A DNA stretch of 46,663 nucleotides from an uncultured Lysobacteraceae bacterium (GCA_937897645.1 CALCNV010000026.1:1-46663), one strand, 5' to 3'. Shown: positions 32,338-41,384, counted from the stretch's first letter. Notes: a model not told the origin generated them from the sequence alone. A program made the numbers and translations.

Positions 32338-34623
32338 TTACTCCACGGTTGCGGGCAGCAAACGCTCGGGTTCCGATTGCGCGTCCACTACCAGGTCGTC
32401 GTCTTTCACGTCGATGTTGACGCGGCCGCCGCCTACCAGTTTGCCGAACAGCAGCTCGTCGGCCAGCGGGCGCTTGATCTTGTCCTGGATCAGGCGGGCC
32501 ATCGGGCGTGCACCCATCAGCGGGTCGAAACCGTGCTTGGCCAGCCAGTCGCGTGCCGCCGGCGTGCTGGACAGGCTGACGTGCTTCTCCTGTAGCAGCA
32601 TTTCCAGCTCGATCAGGAATTTGTCCACCACGCGCTGGATATGGTCGAAGCCCAGGCCCTGGAACTGCACTACCGCGTCGAGGCGATTGCGGAATTCCGG
32701 GGTGAAGCTCTTGCGGATCACTTCCATGGCATCGGTGGAATGGTCCTGCTGGGTGAAACCGATCGTGCGCCGCGCGGCCTGGGTGGCGCCGGCATTGGTC
32801 GTCATCACCAGGATCACGTTCCTGAAGTTGGCTTCGCGACCATTGGTATCCGTCAGGATGCCGCGGTCCATGACCTGCAGCAGGATATTGAAGATATCCG
32901 GGTGCGCCTTTTCCACTTCGTCCAGCAGCAGCACGCAGTGCGGGGTCTTGACGATCTTCTCGGTCAGCAGGCCGCCCTGGTCGAAGCCGACATAGCCCGG
33001 GGGCGCACCGATCAGGCGGCTGACCGAATGCGATTCCATGTACTCGCTCATGTCGAAACGCACCAGTTCGATGCCCAACTGCAATGCAAGCTGCTTGGTC
33101 ACCTCGGTCTTGCCCACGCCGGTGGGGCCGGCGAACAGGAAGTTGCCAATCGGCTTGTCGGGATTGGCCAGTCCGGAACGCGCCAGCTTGATCGAAGAAG
33201 ACAGGGTCTCGATGGCCGGGTCCTGGCCGAAGATCACCATCTTCAGGTTGCGCTCCAGGTGCTGCAGTACGTCCTTGTCGGACGACGACACCTGCTTGGC
33301 CGGAATACGCGCCATCTTGGCCACGATGGTCTCGATTTCCTCGATGTCGATCAATTGCTTGCGCACGCCTTCGGGCAGCAGTTGCTGGCGCGCGCCGGCT
33401 TCGTCGATCACGTCGATGGCCTTGTCAGGCAGCAGCCGGTCGCCGATGTGCTTGACCGACAGGTCGACCGCCGCCTGCAACGCATCGTCGGCATAGGTGA
33501 CGTTGTGGTGGGCTTCGTACTTGGGCTTGAGGCCCTGCAGGATCTCGAAGGTCTCGCCGATGGTCGGCTCGACCACGTCGATCTTCTGGAAGCGGCGCGC
33601 CAGGGCGCGATCTTTTTCGAAGATGCCGCGGTATTCCTGGAAGGTGGTGGAACCGATGCAGCGCAGTTCACCCGACGCCAGCGCGGGCTTGATCAGGTTG
33701 CTGGCGTCCATGGTGCCGCCGCTGGCGGAACCGGCACCAATGATGGTGTGGATCTCGTCGATGAACAGGATGGCGCCCGGCAGCTTTTTGATGGCCGACA
33801 GCACGCCCTTCAGGCGCTTCTCGAAATCGCCGCGGTACTTGGTGCCCGCCACCAGCGCGCCCAGGTCCAGCGAGTAGATGGTGGCATCCAGCAACACCGG
33901 CGGCACTTCGCCTTCGACGATGCGCTTGGCCAGGCCTTCCGCCAGCGCGGTCTTGCCTACGCCCGCCTCGCCTACGTACAGCGGGTTGTTCTTGCGGCGG
34001 CGGCACAGGACCTGGATGGTGCGCTCGATCTCGTCGGCGCGACCTACCAGCGGGTCGATCTTGCCGGCACGCGCCAGTTCGTTGAGGTTGCTGGCGAATT
34101 CAGCCAGGGCATCGCCCTTGGCTTCACCCTCGGCACCCTCGCCGGCCTTGCCCTCGCCCTCCGGCTGGGCATTGGATTCGTTCTCGTCGCCCAGCTTGGC
34201 GATGCCGTGGGACAGGTAATTGACCACGTCCAGGCGCGTGACGTCCTGCTGGGTGAGGAAATACACCGCGTGGGAGTCTTTTTCGCCAAATATCGCCACC
34301 AGCACGTTGGCGCCGGTGACTTCCTTCTTGCCGGAGGACTGCACGTGGTAGACCGCACGCTGCAGCACGCGCTGGAAGCCAAGCGTGGGCTGGGTATCGC
34401 GGCCGTCGTCTTCGGCCAGTCGCGAGACTGAGTTCTCGATGGCCTGCTCCAGTTCGGTGCGCAGGCGCGGGGCGTCGCCGCCACAGGCCTTGAGCACGGC
34501 TTGGGCGGAGGCGTTGTCCAGCAGGGCGAGCAGCAGGTGCTCGACGGTCATGAACTCGTGCCGGGCCTCCCGTGCGCGCTTGTAGCACTGGCCGATGGTT
34601 TGCTCGAGGTCTTTGCTGAACAT
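32338..34623 (-). CDS. clpA: ATP-dependent Clp protease ATPase subunit ClpA
   Basis: The protein has 761 residues. A double Clp-N repeat at the N-terminus binds ClpS; the first AAA+ module has Walker A GEAGVGKTALAEGLA and FIDEIHTIIGAGSASGG; the second has GPTGVGKTEVTKQLALQLG and LLLDEVEKAHPDIFN. The IGF tripeptide in RRTIGFTQQDH is the loop that docks ClpP. No M-domain is seen, separating it from ClpB/ClpC. It unfolds substrates for ClpP, which is not in this window. ClpS is on the same strand 233 bp upstream. Confidence 0.97.
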   Translation of the reverse strand: MFSKDLEQTIGQCYKRAREARHEFMTVEHLLLALLDNASAQAVLKACGGDAPRLRTELEQAIENSVSRLAEDDGRDTQPTLGFQRVLQRAVYHVQSSGKKEVTGANVLVAIFGEKDSHAVYFLTQQDVTRLDVVNYLSHGIAKLGDENESNAQPEGEGKAGEGAEGEAKGDALAEFASNLNELARAGKIDPLVGRADEIERTIQVLCRRRKNNPLYVGEAGVGKTALAEGLAKRIVEGEVPPVLLDATIYSLDLGALVAGTKYRGDFEKRLKGVLSAIKKLPGAILFIDEIHTIIGAGSASGGTMDASNLIKPALASGELRCIGSTTFQEYRGIFEKDRALARRFQKIDVVEPTIGETFEILQGLKPKYEAHHNVTYADDALQAAVDLSVKHIGDRLLPDKAIDVIDEAGARQQLLPEGVRKQLIDIEEIETIVAKMARIPAKQVSSSDKDVLQHLERNLKMVIFGQDPAIETLSSSIKLARSGLANPDKPIGNFLFAGPTGVGKTEVTKQLALQLGIELVRFDMSEYMESHSVSRLIGAPPGYVGFDQGGLLTEKIVKTPHCVLLLDEVEKAHPDIFNILLQVMDRGILTDTNGREANFRNVILVMTTNAGATQAARRTIGFTQQDHSTDAMEVIRKSFTPEFRNRLDAVVQFQGLGFDHIQRVVDKFLIELEMLLQEKHVSLSSTPAARDWLAKHGFDPLMGARPMARLIQDKIKRPLADELLFGKLVGGGRVNIDVKDDDLVVDAQSEPERLLPATVE

Positions 34624-34856
34624 GGGTTACTCCGACTGCTGTTCCCCACAATATGAGGCCTGCCTGGCGGATTTCCACAACCCCGTCGGGTTTCTGTGTT
34701 CAGGATATGGAAAGGGGCCGGGAAACGGTTGTTGGTTCTTGGCCTTCTCCCTTGCGAAGCAGGGGAGGATTGAGGAGGCGTGCCCTTGATCCTGATCTTG
34801 TCCAACAACCAAGAACCGGACATCCTCCGGAGCTACCCCCTACCGCTTCCCGCCTG
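34624..34856. other. clpS-clpA intergenic region with repeated motifs
   Basis: The 233-bp gap contains GGTTGTTGGTTCTTGG (34727-34742) and CCAACAACCAAGAACC (34802-34817), whose two 9-base halves are mutually complementary but in crossed order, and a C-rich/G-rich hairpin CTCCCTTGCGAAGCAGGGGAG. It looks like a repeat remnant. No ORF or RNA gene was recognised here. Confidence 0.4.
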
Positions 34857-35177
34857 TCAGGCCTTTTCCATCGTGCACAGCAGCGGGTGCTGGCTCATGC
34901 GGGCGTATTCGTTGACCTGGGAGACCTTGGACTCGGCGACTTCGCGTGTATAGACCCCGCACACGCCACGTCCACGGGTATGCACGTGCAGCATGACCTG
35001 GGTGGCTTTTTCGATGTCCATGGCGAAGAACTGCTGCAGCACCAGCACCACGAAATCCATGGGCGTGTAGTCGTCGTTGAGCAGGAACACGTGGTACAGC
35101 GGCGGGCGCGCGACCTCGGGCTTGCCGGTTGCGACCATCACGCCGTGGTCGCGTTCGTTTTCGTGGTTGGTGGGCAT
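34857..35177 (-). CDS. clpS: ATP-dependent Clp protease adaptor ClpS
   Basis: The protein has 106 residues. The core reads PPLYHVFLLNDDYTPMDFVV, then VLQQFFAMDIEKATQVMLHV and HTRGRGVCGVYTREVAESKV. The N-end residue pocket residues (the NDDYT acidic patch, the M and the HTRG region) are in place. It delivers proteins with hydrophobic N-terminal residues to ClpA. The start at 35177 gives the standard length; an upstream in-frame extension is not conserved in the family. It partners with aat and clpA in the same window. Confidence 0.95.
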   Translation of the reverse strand: MPTNHENERDHGVMVATGKPEVARPPLYHVFLLNDDYTPMDFVVLVLQQFFAMDIEKATQVMLHVHTRGRGVCGVYTREVAESKVSQVNEYARMSQHPLLCTMEKA

Positions 35178-35259
35178 GGGTGAATTATACGGATTGGACG
35201 GCCTGCGCTGCTGCCCGCACAATCCACGCCTTGCCTTCATCCGCCATCAGGAGATCTGC

Positions 35260-35763
35260 GTGCACTTGAAATTCCTCCCTGCCCCGCTCTTGGCGGTGGT
35301 GTTCGGCTTCACCATGTGCGGTCCAGCGCAGGCCCAGGACCAGGCCAAGACCCCGGCTGATGCAGGGATCAAGGCCCAGTTGGAGCAACTGGATTACGAA
35401 TACGAGGTGGATGACGACAATGATTACAAGCTGGTGTTCAAGATCGGCGACGAAGGCCGCAGCCAGATCGTGTACATCCGCTCGCCGGTGGAAACGTATG
35501 GCGAACATCGCGTACGCGAGATCTGGTCGCCGGCCTACAAGTCGCCCACGGACGACTTCCCGGCACTGATCGCCAACCGCCTGTTGGAAGACGCCGATAC
35601 CAAGAAGCTGGGCGGCTGGGTCAAGCAGGACCAGTACGCCATTTTCGTGGTGAAGATTGCTGCCGATGCGGATAAAGAAGCGCTCGACGACGCATTGGAT
35701 GCCGCCATGAGCGCAGCCGATGAAATGGAAGCCGAACTCACCCCCGGCGTGGACGATCTCTGA
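35260..35763 (+). CDS. exported YbjN-like protein
   Basis: The protein has 167 residues and starts at GTG 35260, seven bases after AGGAG. A signal peptide ends at GPAQAQDQ. The remainder resembles YbjN-type domains, which share a fold with type III secretion chaperones: LEQLDYEYEVDDDNDYKLVF, then GRSQIVYIRSPVETYGEHRV and FPALIANRLLEDADTKKLGG. It carries an acidic C-terminal tail. It is divergent from clpS and its TGA lies three bases before the NudJ start. Function is unknown. Confidence 0.75.
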   Translation: MHLKFLPAPLLAVVFGFTMCGPAQAQDQAKTPADAGIKAQLEQLDYEYEVDDDNDYKLVFKIGDEGRSQIVYIRSPVETYGEHRVREIWSPAYKSPTDDFPALIANRLLEDADTKKLGGWVKQDQYAIFVVKIAADADKEALDDALDAAMSAADEMEAELTPGVDDL

Positions 35764-36240
35764 ATGAGTTATCGCGAGGGCCGCTTCTGGCAACCTGATG
35801 TCACCGTGGCCACCGTGGTGGTGCGGGATGGCAGGTTGCTGATGGTGGAAGAGCGCGCGCAGGGGCAACTGGTGTTCAACCAGCCTGCGGGCCATCTTGA
35901 GCCGGATGAAAGCCTGACCGAAGCGGCGTTACGTGAAACCCTGGAGGAAACAGGCTGGGACGTGGAGCTCACTGCGTTCATCGGCGCTTACCAGTGGAAG
36001 GCTGAAGACACCGAAGCCGGCCCGGGACGCCACTACCTGCGTTTCGCATTCGCCGCGGAACCGCTGTCGCACGACCCCGGACGAACGCTTGATGAAGGCA
36101 TCGTACAAGCCGTGTGGATGACGCCCGCCGAATTGCAGGACGCACAGGCACGCCACCGCAGCCCGCTGGTATGGCAGGTGGTGTCGGATTACCTGGCGGG
36201 GCGACGCTCGCCGCTGTCCATGCTGCAGCAGATCGCATGA
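35764..36240 (+). CDS. nudJ: NUDIX hydrolase NudJ-type
   Basis: The protein has 158 residues. The Nudix box GHLEPDESLTEAALRETLEETGW matches GX5EX7REUXEEXGU completely, so metal and diphosphate binding should be intact. The N-terminal VTVATVVVRDGRLLMVEE strand fits NudJ. NudJ hydrolyses thiamine pyrophosphate and nucleotide triphosphates to remove phosphate in the cytoplasm. It overlaps mnmA by ATGA and hflD follows, the same order as in enterics (nudJ-mnmA-hflD), which supports the name. Confidence 0.88.
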   Translation: MSYREGRFWQPDVTVATVVVRDGRLLMVEERAQGQLVFNQPAGHLEPDESLTEAALRETLEETGWDVELTAFIGAYQWKAEDTEAGPGRHYLRFAFAAEPLSHDPGRTLDEGIVQAVWMTPAELQDAQARHRSPLVWQVVSDYLAGRRSPLSMLQQIA

Positions 36241-37364
36241 GCAAGCAGTCACCGCGCGTTGTTGTTGGCGTATCCGGTGGGGTGGACTCTTCGGTCGCGG
36301 CATTGAAGCTGGTGGAAGCCGGGGAATGGGTTGCCGGGCTCTTCATGCAGAACTGGGCAGATGACGGTACTGGCGAGTGCCGCGCGGAGGAAGATCGGCG
36401 CGATGCCGTTGCGGTGTGCGGAACGCTGGGCATTCCGTTCCATTTCCGCGACTTCTCCAGTGAGTACTGGCAGAGCGTGTTCACCCATTTCATCGCGGAG
36501 TATGCGGCCGGTCGCACGCCCAACCCGGACGTGCTGTGCAACCGCGAAGTCAAGTTCAAGCATTTCCTGGATGCGGCACGCGAACTCGGCGCCGAGAAGA
36601 TCGCGACCGGCCACTATGCGCGCATCGCGCATTCTGGCGGCCAGGCGAAGCTGCTGCGTGCCGTGGATCGCAGCAAGGACCAGAGTTATTTCCTGCATCA
36701 GTTGGGCCAAGAACAATTGTCCGCGACCTTGTTCCCGGTAGGCGAACTGCAGAAGTCCGACCTGCGCCGCATCGCGCGCGACGCTGGGTTGCCTACGCAC
36801 GACAAGAAGGATTCGACAGGCATCTGCTTCATCGGCGAGCGTGATTTCCGCGAGTTCCTGGGCCGCTACCTGCCCGCGAAGACCGGCGAAATGCGCGACC
36901 CGGATGGACACAAGATCGGCGAACATCCGGGCGTGTTTTATTTCACCCTGGGCCAGCGCGAAGGCCTGCAGATCGGCGGCGTGCGCGGACGCGCTGCAGC
37001 ACCGTGGTATGTCGTAGGCAAGGACGTTGCCAGCAACGTGCTTTATGTCGACCAGGACACGCACAGCCCTTACCTGCATTCGACGACACTATGGTCGGAA
37101 GCCGCGCACTGGATTGGCGCAAGCCCACCCGCCAAGCAATTCGAATGCAGCGCGCAGACGCGCTACCGCCAGCAGGACGAGCCGTGCGTCGTCAGCGTCA
37201 ATGACGACGGCACGCTCGCGGTCAAATTCAGCCAACCCCAGCGTGCGGTTACGCCGGGGCAATCAGTCGTGTTTTACCAGGGCGATGAATGCCTCGGCGG
37301 CGCGGTCATCGCGCGTACCGATGCACCGCTGGAGCGAAACAGAATGTCGGAGCAAGCCGCTTGA
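36237..37364 (+). CDS. mnmA: tRNA-specific 2-thiouridylase MnmA
   Basis: The protein has 375 residues. The PP-loop VVVGVSGGVDSSVAALKL is at about 8-25. The two catalytic cysteines are C101 in NPDVLCNREVKF and C197 in DSTGICFIGER. It takes sulfur from the Tus relay and thiolates U34 of glutamate, glutamine and lysine tRNAs. The start is set by the 4-base overlap with nudJ and the family N-terminus. The gene ends within the TTG start of hflD, so the three genes form one unit. Confidence 0.96.
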   Translation: MSKQSPRVVVGVSGGVDSSVAALKLVEAGEWVAGLFMQNWADDGTGECRAEEDRRDAVAVCGTLGIPFHFRDFSSEYWQSVFTHFIAEYAAGRTPNPDVLCNREVKFKHFLDAARELGAEKIATGHYARIAHSGGQAKLLRAVDRSKDQSYFLHQLGQEQLSATLFPVGELQKSDLRRIARDAGLPTHDKKDSTGICFIGERDFREFLGRYLPAKTGEMRDPDGHKIGEHPGVFYFTLGQREGLQIGGVRGRAAAPWYVVGKDVASNVLYVDQDTHSPYLHSTTLWSEAAHWIGASPPAKQFECSAQTRYRQQDEPCVVSVNDDGTLAVKFSQPQRAVTPGQSVVFYQGDECLGGAVIARTDAPLERNRMSEQAA

Positions 37365-37972
37365 GCAGACCCATTCCCGAACGCGTACTGGCCCTCGCCG
37401 GTGTGTTGCAAGCGCTGAGCCAGGTGCGGCGCATCGCCGACACCGGTCAATCGGACGCCGCCGTGGTGCAAACCGCCCTGGACAGCGTGTTCCGCATTGA
37501 TGCGGACACGCCGGAAGAAGTCTACGGTCGTGTCGCAAATCTAGCGCCCGGCTTGAAACTGCTGCGGGATTACTTGAACAAGGAAAGCAACGATGAGGGT
37601 CTGACGCGCCTGGCGCTGTCCGTGCTGCAGTTGGAGCGGCGCTTCGTGGGTGAACCCAATACGGTGAATGCCGTCGCCAGCGGCATCGCTGAAATCGCGT
37701 CGCAAGCCGAAGCATCCGGCAGTACCCATCCCGACGTGTTGTCCGCCTTGGGCGGCCTGTATGCCGACACCATCAGCCACCTGCGCCCCCGCGTGATGGT
37801 GCAAGGCAATCCGCATTACCTGGGGCAGCCGGGCGTGGTCGCCGAAATCCGCGCGATCCTCCTCGCCGCCGTGCGCTCGGCGGTGTTGTGGCGACAACTG
37901 GGCGGGAGTTTCTGGGACTTGCTGTTCTCGCGACGCGCGATGGCGGATGCTGCGAGCGAGTGGTTGCGCTGA
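37361..37972 (+). CDS. hflD: HflD homologue (high frequency lysogenization protein)
   Basis: The protein has 203 residues and is all alpha-helical in character. It matches HflD by ERVLALAGVLQALSQVRRIA at the start and VMVQGNPHYLGQPGVVAEIR, then AILLAAVRSAVLWRQLGGS near the end. HflD is a peripheral membrane protein that in enterics binds phage lambda CII; its cellular role is unclear. It starts with TTG overlapping the mnmA stop (TTGA). It is followed by a REPIN and a terminator that separate it from acnB. Confidence 0.9.
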   Translation: MSRPIPERVLALAGVLQALSQVRRIADTGQSDAAVVQTALDSVFRIDADTPEEVYGRVANLAPGLKLLRDYLNKESNDEGLTRLALSVLQLERRFVGEPNTVNAVASGIAEIASQAEASGSTHPDVLSALGGLYADTISHLRPRVMVQGNPHYLGQPGVVAEIRAILLAAVRSAVLWRQLGGSFWDLLFSRRAMADAASEWLR

Positions 37973-37980
37973 AGATCGCG

Positions 37981-38058
37981 GTAGGAGCGCCCCATGGGCG
38001 CGAGCTTCTCGAATTGAAGCGGAAGTCGAAAAAGCTCGCGCCCATGGGGCGCTCCTAC
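37981..38058. repeat. REPIN (GTAGGAGCGCCCCATGGGCGCG type), copy 2
   Basis: A perfect 27-bp inverted repeat has its left arm at 37981-38007, beginning GTAGGAGCGCCCCATGGGCG, and its right arm at 38032-38058, ending CGCCCATGGGGCGCTCCTAC. It shares its arms with the copy at 30600-30689 but has a different, 24-base loop, so the two spread as units rather than by local duplication. It lies between hflD and the terminator. Confidence 0.85.
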
Positions 38059-38060
38059 AG

Positions 38061-38096
38061 AACAAACCCGGCATTTGCCGGGTTTGTTTTTGTTGA
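38061..38096. terminator. bidirectional terminator between hflD and acnB
   Basis: The stem AACAAACCCGGCA (38061-38073) / TGCCGGGTTTGTT (38076-38088) is followed by TTTGTTG on the plus strand and preceded by an A-rich arm that gives U residues on the minus strand. It ends right at the acnB stop and follows hflD, so it can end both convergent transcripts. Confidence 0.8.
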
Positions 38097-40682
38097 TCAC
38101 GCGTCGACGGTATCCGCCACTTCCTTGTAATCCTGGATCTGGTCGAAGTTCATGTATCGGTAGATCTGGCTGCTGTTGGCATCCAGTACCCCGATATCCG
38201 CCATGTACTCGTCCTTGGTCGGGATGCGGCCCAGGCGCGAGCAGATGGCGGCCAGTTCGGCAGAACCCAGGTACACGTTGGAGTTCTTGCCCAGGCGGTT
38301 AGGGAAGTTACGCGTGCTGGTGGAGAACACGGTCGCACCTTCACGTACCTGCGCCTGGTTGCCCATGCACAGCGAGCAGCCCGGCATTTCCATGCGCGCG
38401 CCGGCCGTGCCGAAAGTGCCGTAATGGCCTTCCTTGGTCAGTTCGGCGGCGTCCATCTTGGTAGGTGGCGCTACCCACAGCTTGGTCGGAATATCGCGCT
38501 TACCTTCCAGCAACTTGGACGCGGCGCGGAAGTGGCCGATGTTGGTCATGCACGAACCGATGAACACTTCGTCGATGGCGGCACCCGCGACATCCGACAG
38601 CGTCTTCACGTCGTCCGGGTCATTCGGGCAGGCCACGATGGGTTCGTGCACGTCGGCCAGGTCGATCTCGATCACTGCCGCATATTCGGCATCGGCATCG
38701 CGTTCCAGCAGTTGCGGATTGGCCAGCCAGGCTTCCATCGCCTTGATGCGGCGGGTGATGGAACGCACGTCCTGGTAACCCTCGGCGATCATCCACTTCA
38801 GCATCACGATGTTGCTGTTGATGTATTCGATGATCGGGGCCTTGTCCAGGTGCACGGTGCAGCCGGCGGCGGAGCGTTCGGCCGAGGCATCGGACAGTTC
38901 GAACGCCTGCTCCACCTTAAGGTCCGGCAAGCCTTCGATCTCGAGGATCCGGCCGGAGAAGATGTTCTTCTTGCCCTGCTTGGCCACGGTCAGCAACCCG
39001 GCTTTGATGGCATACAGCGGAATCGCGTTGACCAGGTCACGCAAGGTCACGCCCGGTTGCAACTTGCCCTTGAAACGCACCAGCACCGATTCCGGCATGT
39101 CCAGCGGCATCACGCCGGTGGCGGCGGCAAACGCAACCAGACCCGAGCCAGCGGGGAAGGAAATACCAATCGGGAAACGCGTGTGCGAATCGCCGCCGGT
39201 GCCAACCGTGTCGGGCAGCAGCATGCGGTTGAGCCAGCTGTGGATGATGCCGTCGCCCGGGCGCAGCGGAATGCCACCACGCGTGCTGATGAAGGCCGGC
39301 AATTCGTGGTGCGTTTTCACGTCCACCGACTTCGGATACGCCGCGGTGTGGCAGAACGACTGCATCACCAGGTCGGCGCTGAAGCCGAGGCAGGCCAGGT
39401 CCTTCAGTTCGTCGCGCGTCATCGGGCCAGTGGTGTCCTGCGAACCCACCGACGTCATCTTAGGTTCGCAATACGTGCCGGGACGCATGCCCTTGCCTTC
39501 CGGCAAGCCGCAGGCGCGGCCCACCATCTTCTGCGCCAGGGTGAAGCCCTTGCCCGTATCGGCGGGCACCTGCGGCAGGCGGAACAGGGTGGACGGCGCC
39601 AGGCCCAATGCTTCGCGTGCCTTGGCAGTCAGGCCACGGCCGATGATCAACGGGATGCGGCCGCCGGCGCGCACTTCATCGAACAGCACCTCCGACTTGA
39701 CCTGGAATTCGGCGATCACTTCGCCATTTTTCAGAGCCTTGCCTTCATACGGGCGCAGTTCCACCACGTCGCCCATGTCCATCTGGGTGACATCCAGTTC
39801 GATCGGCAACGCGCCGGCGTCTTCCATGGTGTTGTAGAAAATGGGCGCGATCTTGCTGCCCAGGCACACGCCACCGAAACGCTTGTTCGGGATGAAGGGG
39901 ATATCTTCGCCGGTGAACCACAACACCGAGTTGGTGGCGGACTTGCGGCTGGAGCCGGTGCCGACCACGTCGCCGACGTAGGCAACGAGATTGCCCTTCT
40001 CTTTCAGCGATTCGATGAACTTCACCGGGCCGCGCTTGCCGTCTTCTTCCGGGGTGATGCCGTCGCGCTTGTTCTTCAACATGGCCAGCGCGTGCAGCGG
40101 GATGTCCGGGCGCGTGGTGGCGTCCGGTGCCGGCGACAGGTCGTCTGTGTTGGTTTCGCCGGTGACCTTGAGCACCGTCACCGTCAGGCTCTGCGGCACT
40201 TCCGGCTTGCTGGTGAACCATTCGGCGTCGGCCCAGCTCTTGAGCACGGATTGCGCGCTGGCATTGCCCTTTTCCGCTTTCTCCTGCACGTCGTGGAAGG
40301 CATCGAACATCAGCAAGGTGTGTTTTAGCGCGTTGGCTGCGACTTCGGCCAACTGCGCATCGTCCAGCAGTTCCACCAGCGGATGGATGTTGTAACCGCC
40401 CAGCATGGTGCCCAGCAGTTCGGTCGCACGTTCGCGGCTGATCAACGCGCAGCTCTCGGTGCCGAAGGCAACGGCAGCCAGGTACGACGCCTTGACCTTG
40501 GCCGCATCGTCCACGCCGGCCGGTACGCGATGGGTGATCAGATCGACCAGGAAGCCTTCCTCGCCAACGGGCGGGTTCTTCAGCAGCTCGATCACGTCTG
40601 CGGTCTGCTGTGCCGACAGCGGCAATGGCGGAATGCCGAGTGCGGCGCGGTCTGCAACGTGTTGGCGGTAGGCTTGCAACAT
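38097..40682 (-). CDS. acnB: aconitate hydratase B
   Basis: The protein has 861 residues. The N-terminal helical HEAT-like domain starts MLQAYRQHVADRAALGIPPL; domain swaps typical of AcnB follow (GPMTRDELKDLACLGFSADL, GTGGDSHTRFPIGISFPAGS). The 4Fe-4S cysteines are in GSCMTNIGHF and GCSLCMGNQAQ. It interconverts citrate and isocitrate in the TCA cycle; without its cluster it can bind mRNA. The start at 40682 has GGAGA nine bases upstream. The vapB-vapC pair is upstream on the same strand with only 37 bp between, so acnB may receive read-through. Confidence 0.97.
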   Translation of the reverse strand: MLQAYRQHVADRAALGIPPLPLSAQQTADVIELLKNPPVGEEGFLVDLITHRVPAGVDDAAKVKASYLAAVAFGTESCALISRERATELLGTMLGGYNIHPLVELLDDAQLAEVAANALKHTLLMFDAFHDVQEKAEKGNASAQSVLKSWADAEWFTSKPEVPQSLTVTVLKVTGETNTDDLSPAPDATTRPDIPLHALAMLKNKRDGITPEEDGKRGPVKFIESLKEKGNLVAYVGDVVGTGSSRKSATNSVLWFTGEDIPFIPNKRFGGVCLGSKIAPIFYNTMEDAGALPIELDVTQMDMGDVVELRPYEGKALKNGEVIAEFQVKSEVLFDEVRAGGRIPLIIGRGLTAKAREALGLAPSTLFRLPQVPADTGKGFTLAQKMVGRACGLPEGKGMRPGTYCEPKMTSVGSQDTTGPMTRDELKDLACLGFSADLVMQSFCHTAAYPKSVDVKTHHELPAFISTRGGIPLRPGDGIIHSWLNRMLLPDTVGTGGDSHTRFPIGISFPAGSGLVAFAAATGVMPLDMPESVLVRFKGKLQPGVTLRDLVNAIPLYAIKAGLLTVAKQGKKNIFSGRILEIEGLPDLKVEQAFELSDASAERSAAGCTVHLDKAPIIEYINSNIVMLKWMIAEGYQDVRSITRRIKAMEAWLANPQLLERDADAEYAAVIEIDLADVHEPIVACPNDPDDVKTLSDVAGAAIDEVFIGSCMTNIGHFRAASKLLEGKRDIPTKLWVAPPTKMDAAELTKEGHYGTFGTAGARMEMPGCSLCMGNQAQVREGATVFSTSTRNFPNRLGKNSNVYLGSAELAAICSRLGRIPTKDEYMADIGVLDANSSQIYRYMNFDQIQDYKEVADTVDA

Positions 40683-40719
40683 GGATACGTCTCCGTGGAT
40701 CAATTGAAAGTGAAAAGGT

Positions 40720-41121
40720 TCAGGCTGCGGGCACGATCAGCTTGAGGCCCTTGAAATAGTCGCGATAGAAACCGTCATCGCGGGTGATCAGTCCGTCGCA
40801 CTGCAACAGCGCGTGCGCACCAATCAGGAAATCAGGTACTGCACGGCTACGCGCGCCCCCGCGCTGGCGGTAGCGGCGTTGCATCTCGCCTGCGCGAAGC
40901 GCGGACTTGGCCTCAAGTCCATTGAAGCGGATGCTCATTTCTTCCAGCACGCTCAATGCTTCCGAACCATCGCGCAGGGCGCTGCATACTTCGGCCAGGG
41001 CCACGTCGCAGACCACCACCGGCCCGCTGCCCAGGCATTGACGCAAACAGGCTTCAGCGGCATCGGCCTGTGGGCCGTCGGCCAGCAGGTCCACCAGCAC
41101 GGAAGAATCGATGGCGATCAT
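40720..41121 (-). CDS. vapC: PIN-domain toxin, VapC-like
   Basis: The protein has 133 residues of the PIN nuclease fold. The acidic residues are D5 (IAIDSSVLVD), E44 (LAEVCSAL), D97 (VPDFLIGAHA) and D115 (ITRDDGFYRDYF), the usual metal-binding set. VapC toxins cleave specific RNAs, often the anticodon stem of initiator tRNA, when not bound by antitoxin. It begins two bases after the vapB stop, which gives the coupled production expected of a toxin-antitoxin unit. The catalytic set looks intact. acnB follows on the same strand. Confidence 0.85.
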   Translation of the reverse strand: MIAIDSSVLVDLLADGPQADAAEACLRQCLGSGPVVVCDVALAEVCSALRDGSEALSVLEEMSIRFNGLEAKSALRAGEMQRRYRQRGGARSRAVPDFLIGAHALLQCDGLITRDDGFYRDYFKGLKLIVPAA

Positions 41122-41123
41122 GT

Positions 41124-41369
41124 TCAGGGATCCAGCGGATCGCCGGGCGCACGGCCGCGGATGGCGCGCATGGCCTCGTCGGTGGACTCGAAACCATCCA
41201 ACTTGAAGCGCCCACGGGCTCGCGAAATCGCGTCGTCGACGCTTTTCCTCAGTACGATGCGGCCGTTCTCGAGCTCGACCTTCAGGATGCTGCCCTTGGT
41301 CAGGCCCAGCGCATCACGCACTGCCTTGGGGAGAGTGATCTGGCCGCGTTCGGCAACGGTTGCTTCCAT
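41124..41369 (-). CDS. vapB: AbrB/VapB-type antitoxin
   Basis: The protein has 81 residues. The swapped-hairpin AbrB DNA-binding domain is MEATVAERGQITLPKAVRDA, then LGLTKGSILKVELENGRIVL. The rest is a helical tail (AISRARGRFKLDGFESTDEA) that would wrap the PIN toxin. It should neutralise VapC and repress its own promoter. The ATG is set by its position after AGGTT-type ribosome bases at about 41375-41380. Its promoter region faces the acnA gene on the other strand. Confidence 0.88.
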   Translation of the reverse strand: MEATVAERGQITLPKAVRDALGLTKGSILKVELENGRIVLRKSVDDAISRARGRFKLDGFESTDEAMRAIRGRAPGDPLDP

Positions 41370-41384
41370 GGCGAACCTCCAAAA

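Noticed and set aside
32641..34431. 596-codon ORF on the plus strand opposite clpA
   Set aside because: It is the complement of a clear ClpA gene; histidine/glutamine-rich composition and lack of any domain mark it as a GC-driven shadow. The same holds for the long frames opposite acnB, acnA, cfa and the FapF-like gene.
34653..35183. 176-codon ORF opposite clpS
   Set aside because: It lacks a ribosome site and mostly mirrors the well-supported clpS gene and the repeat-like gap.
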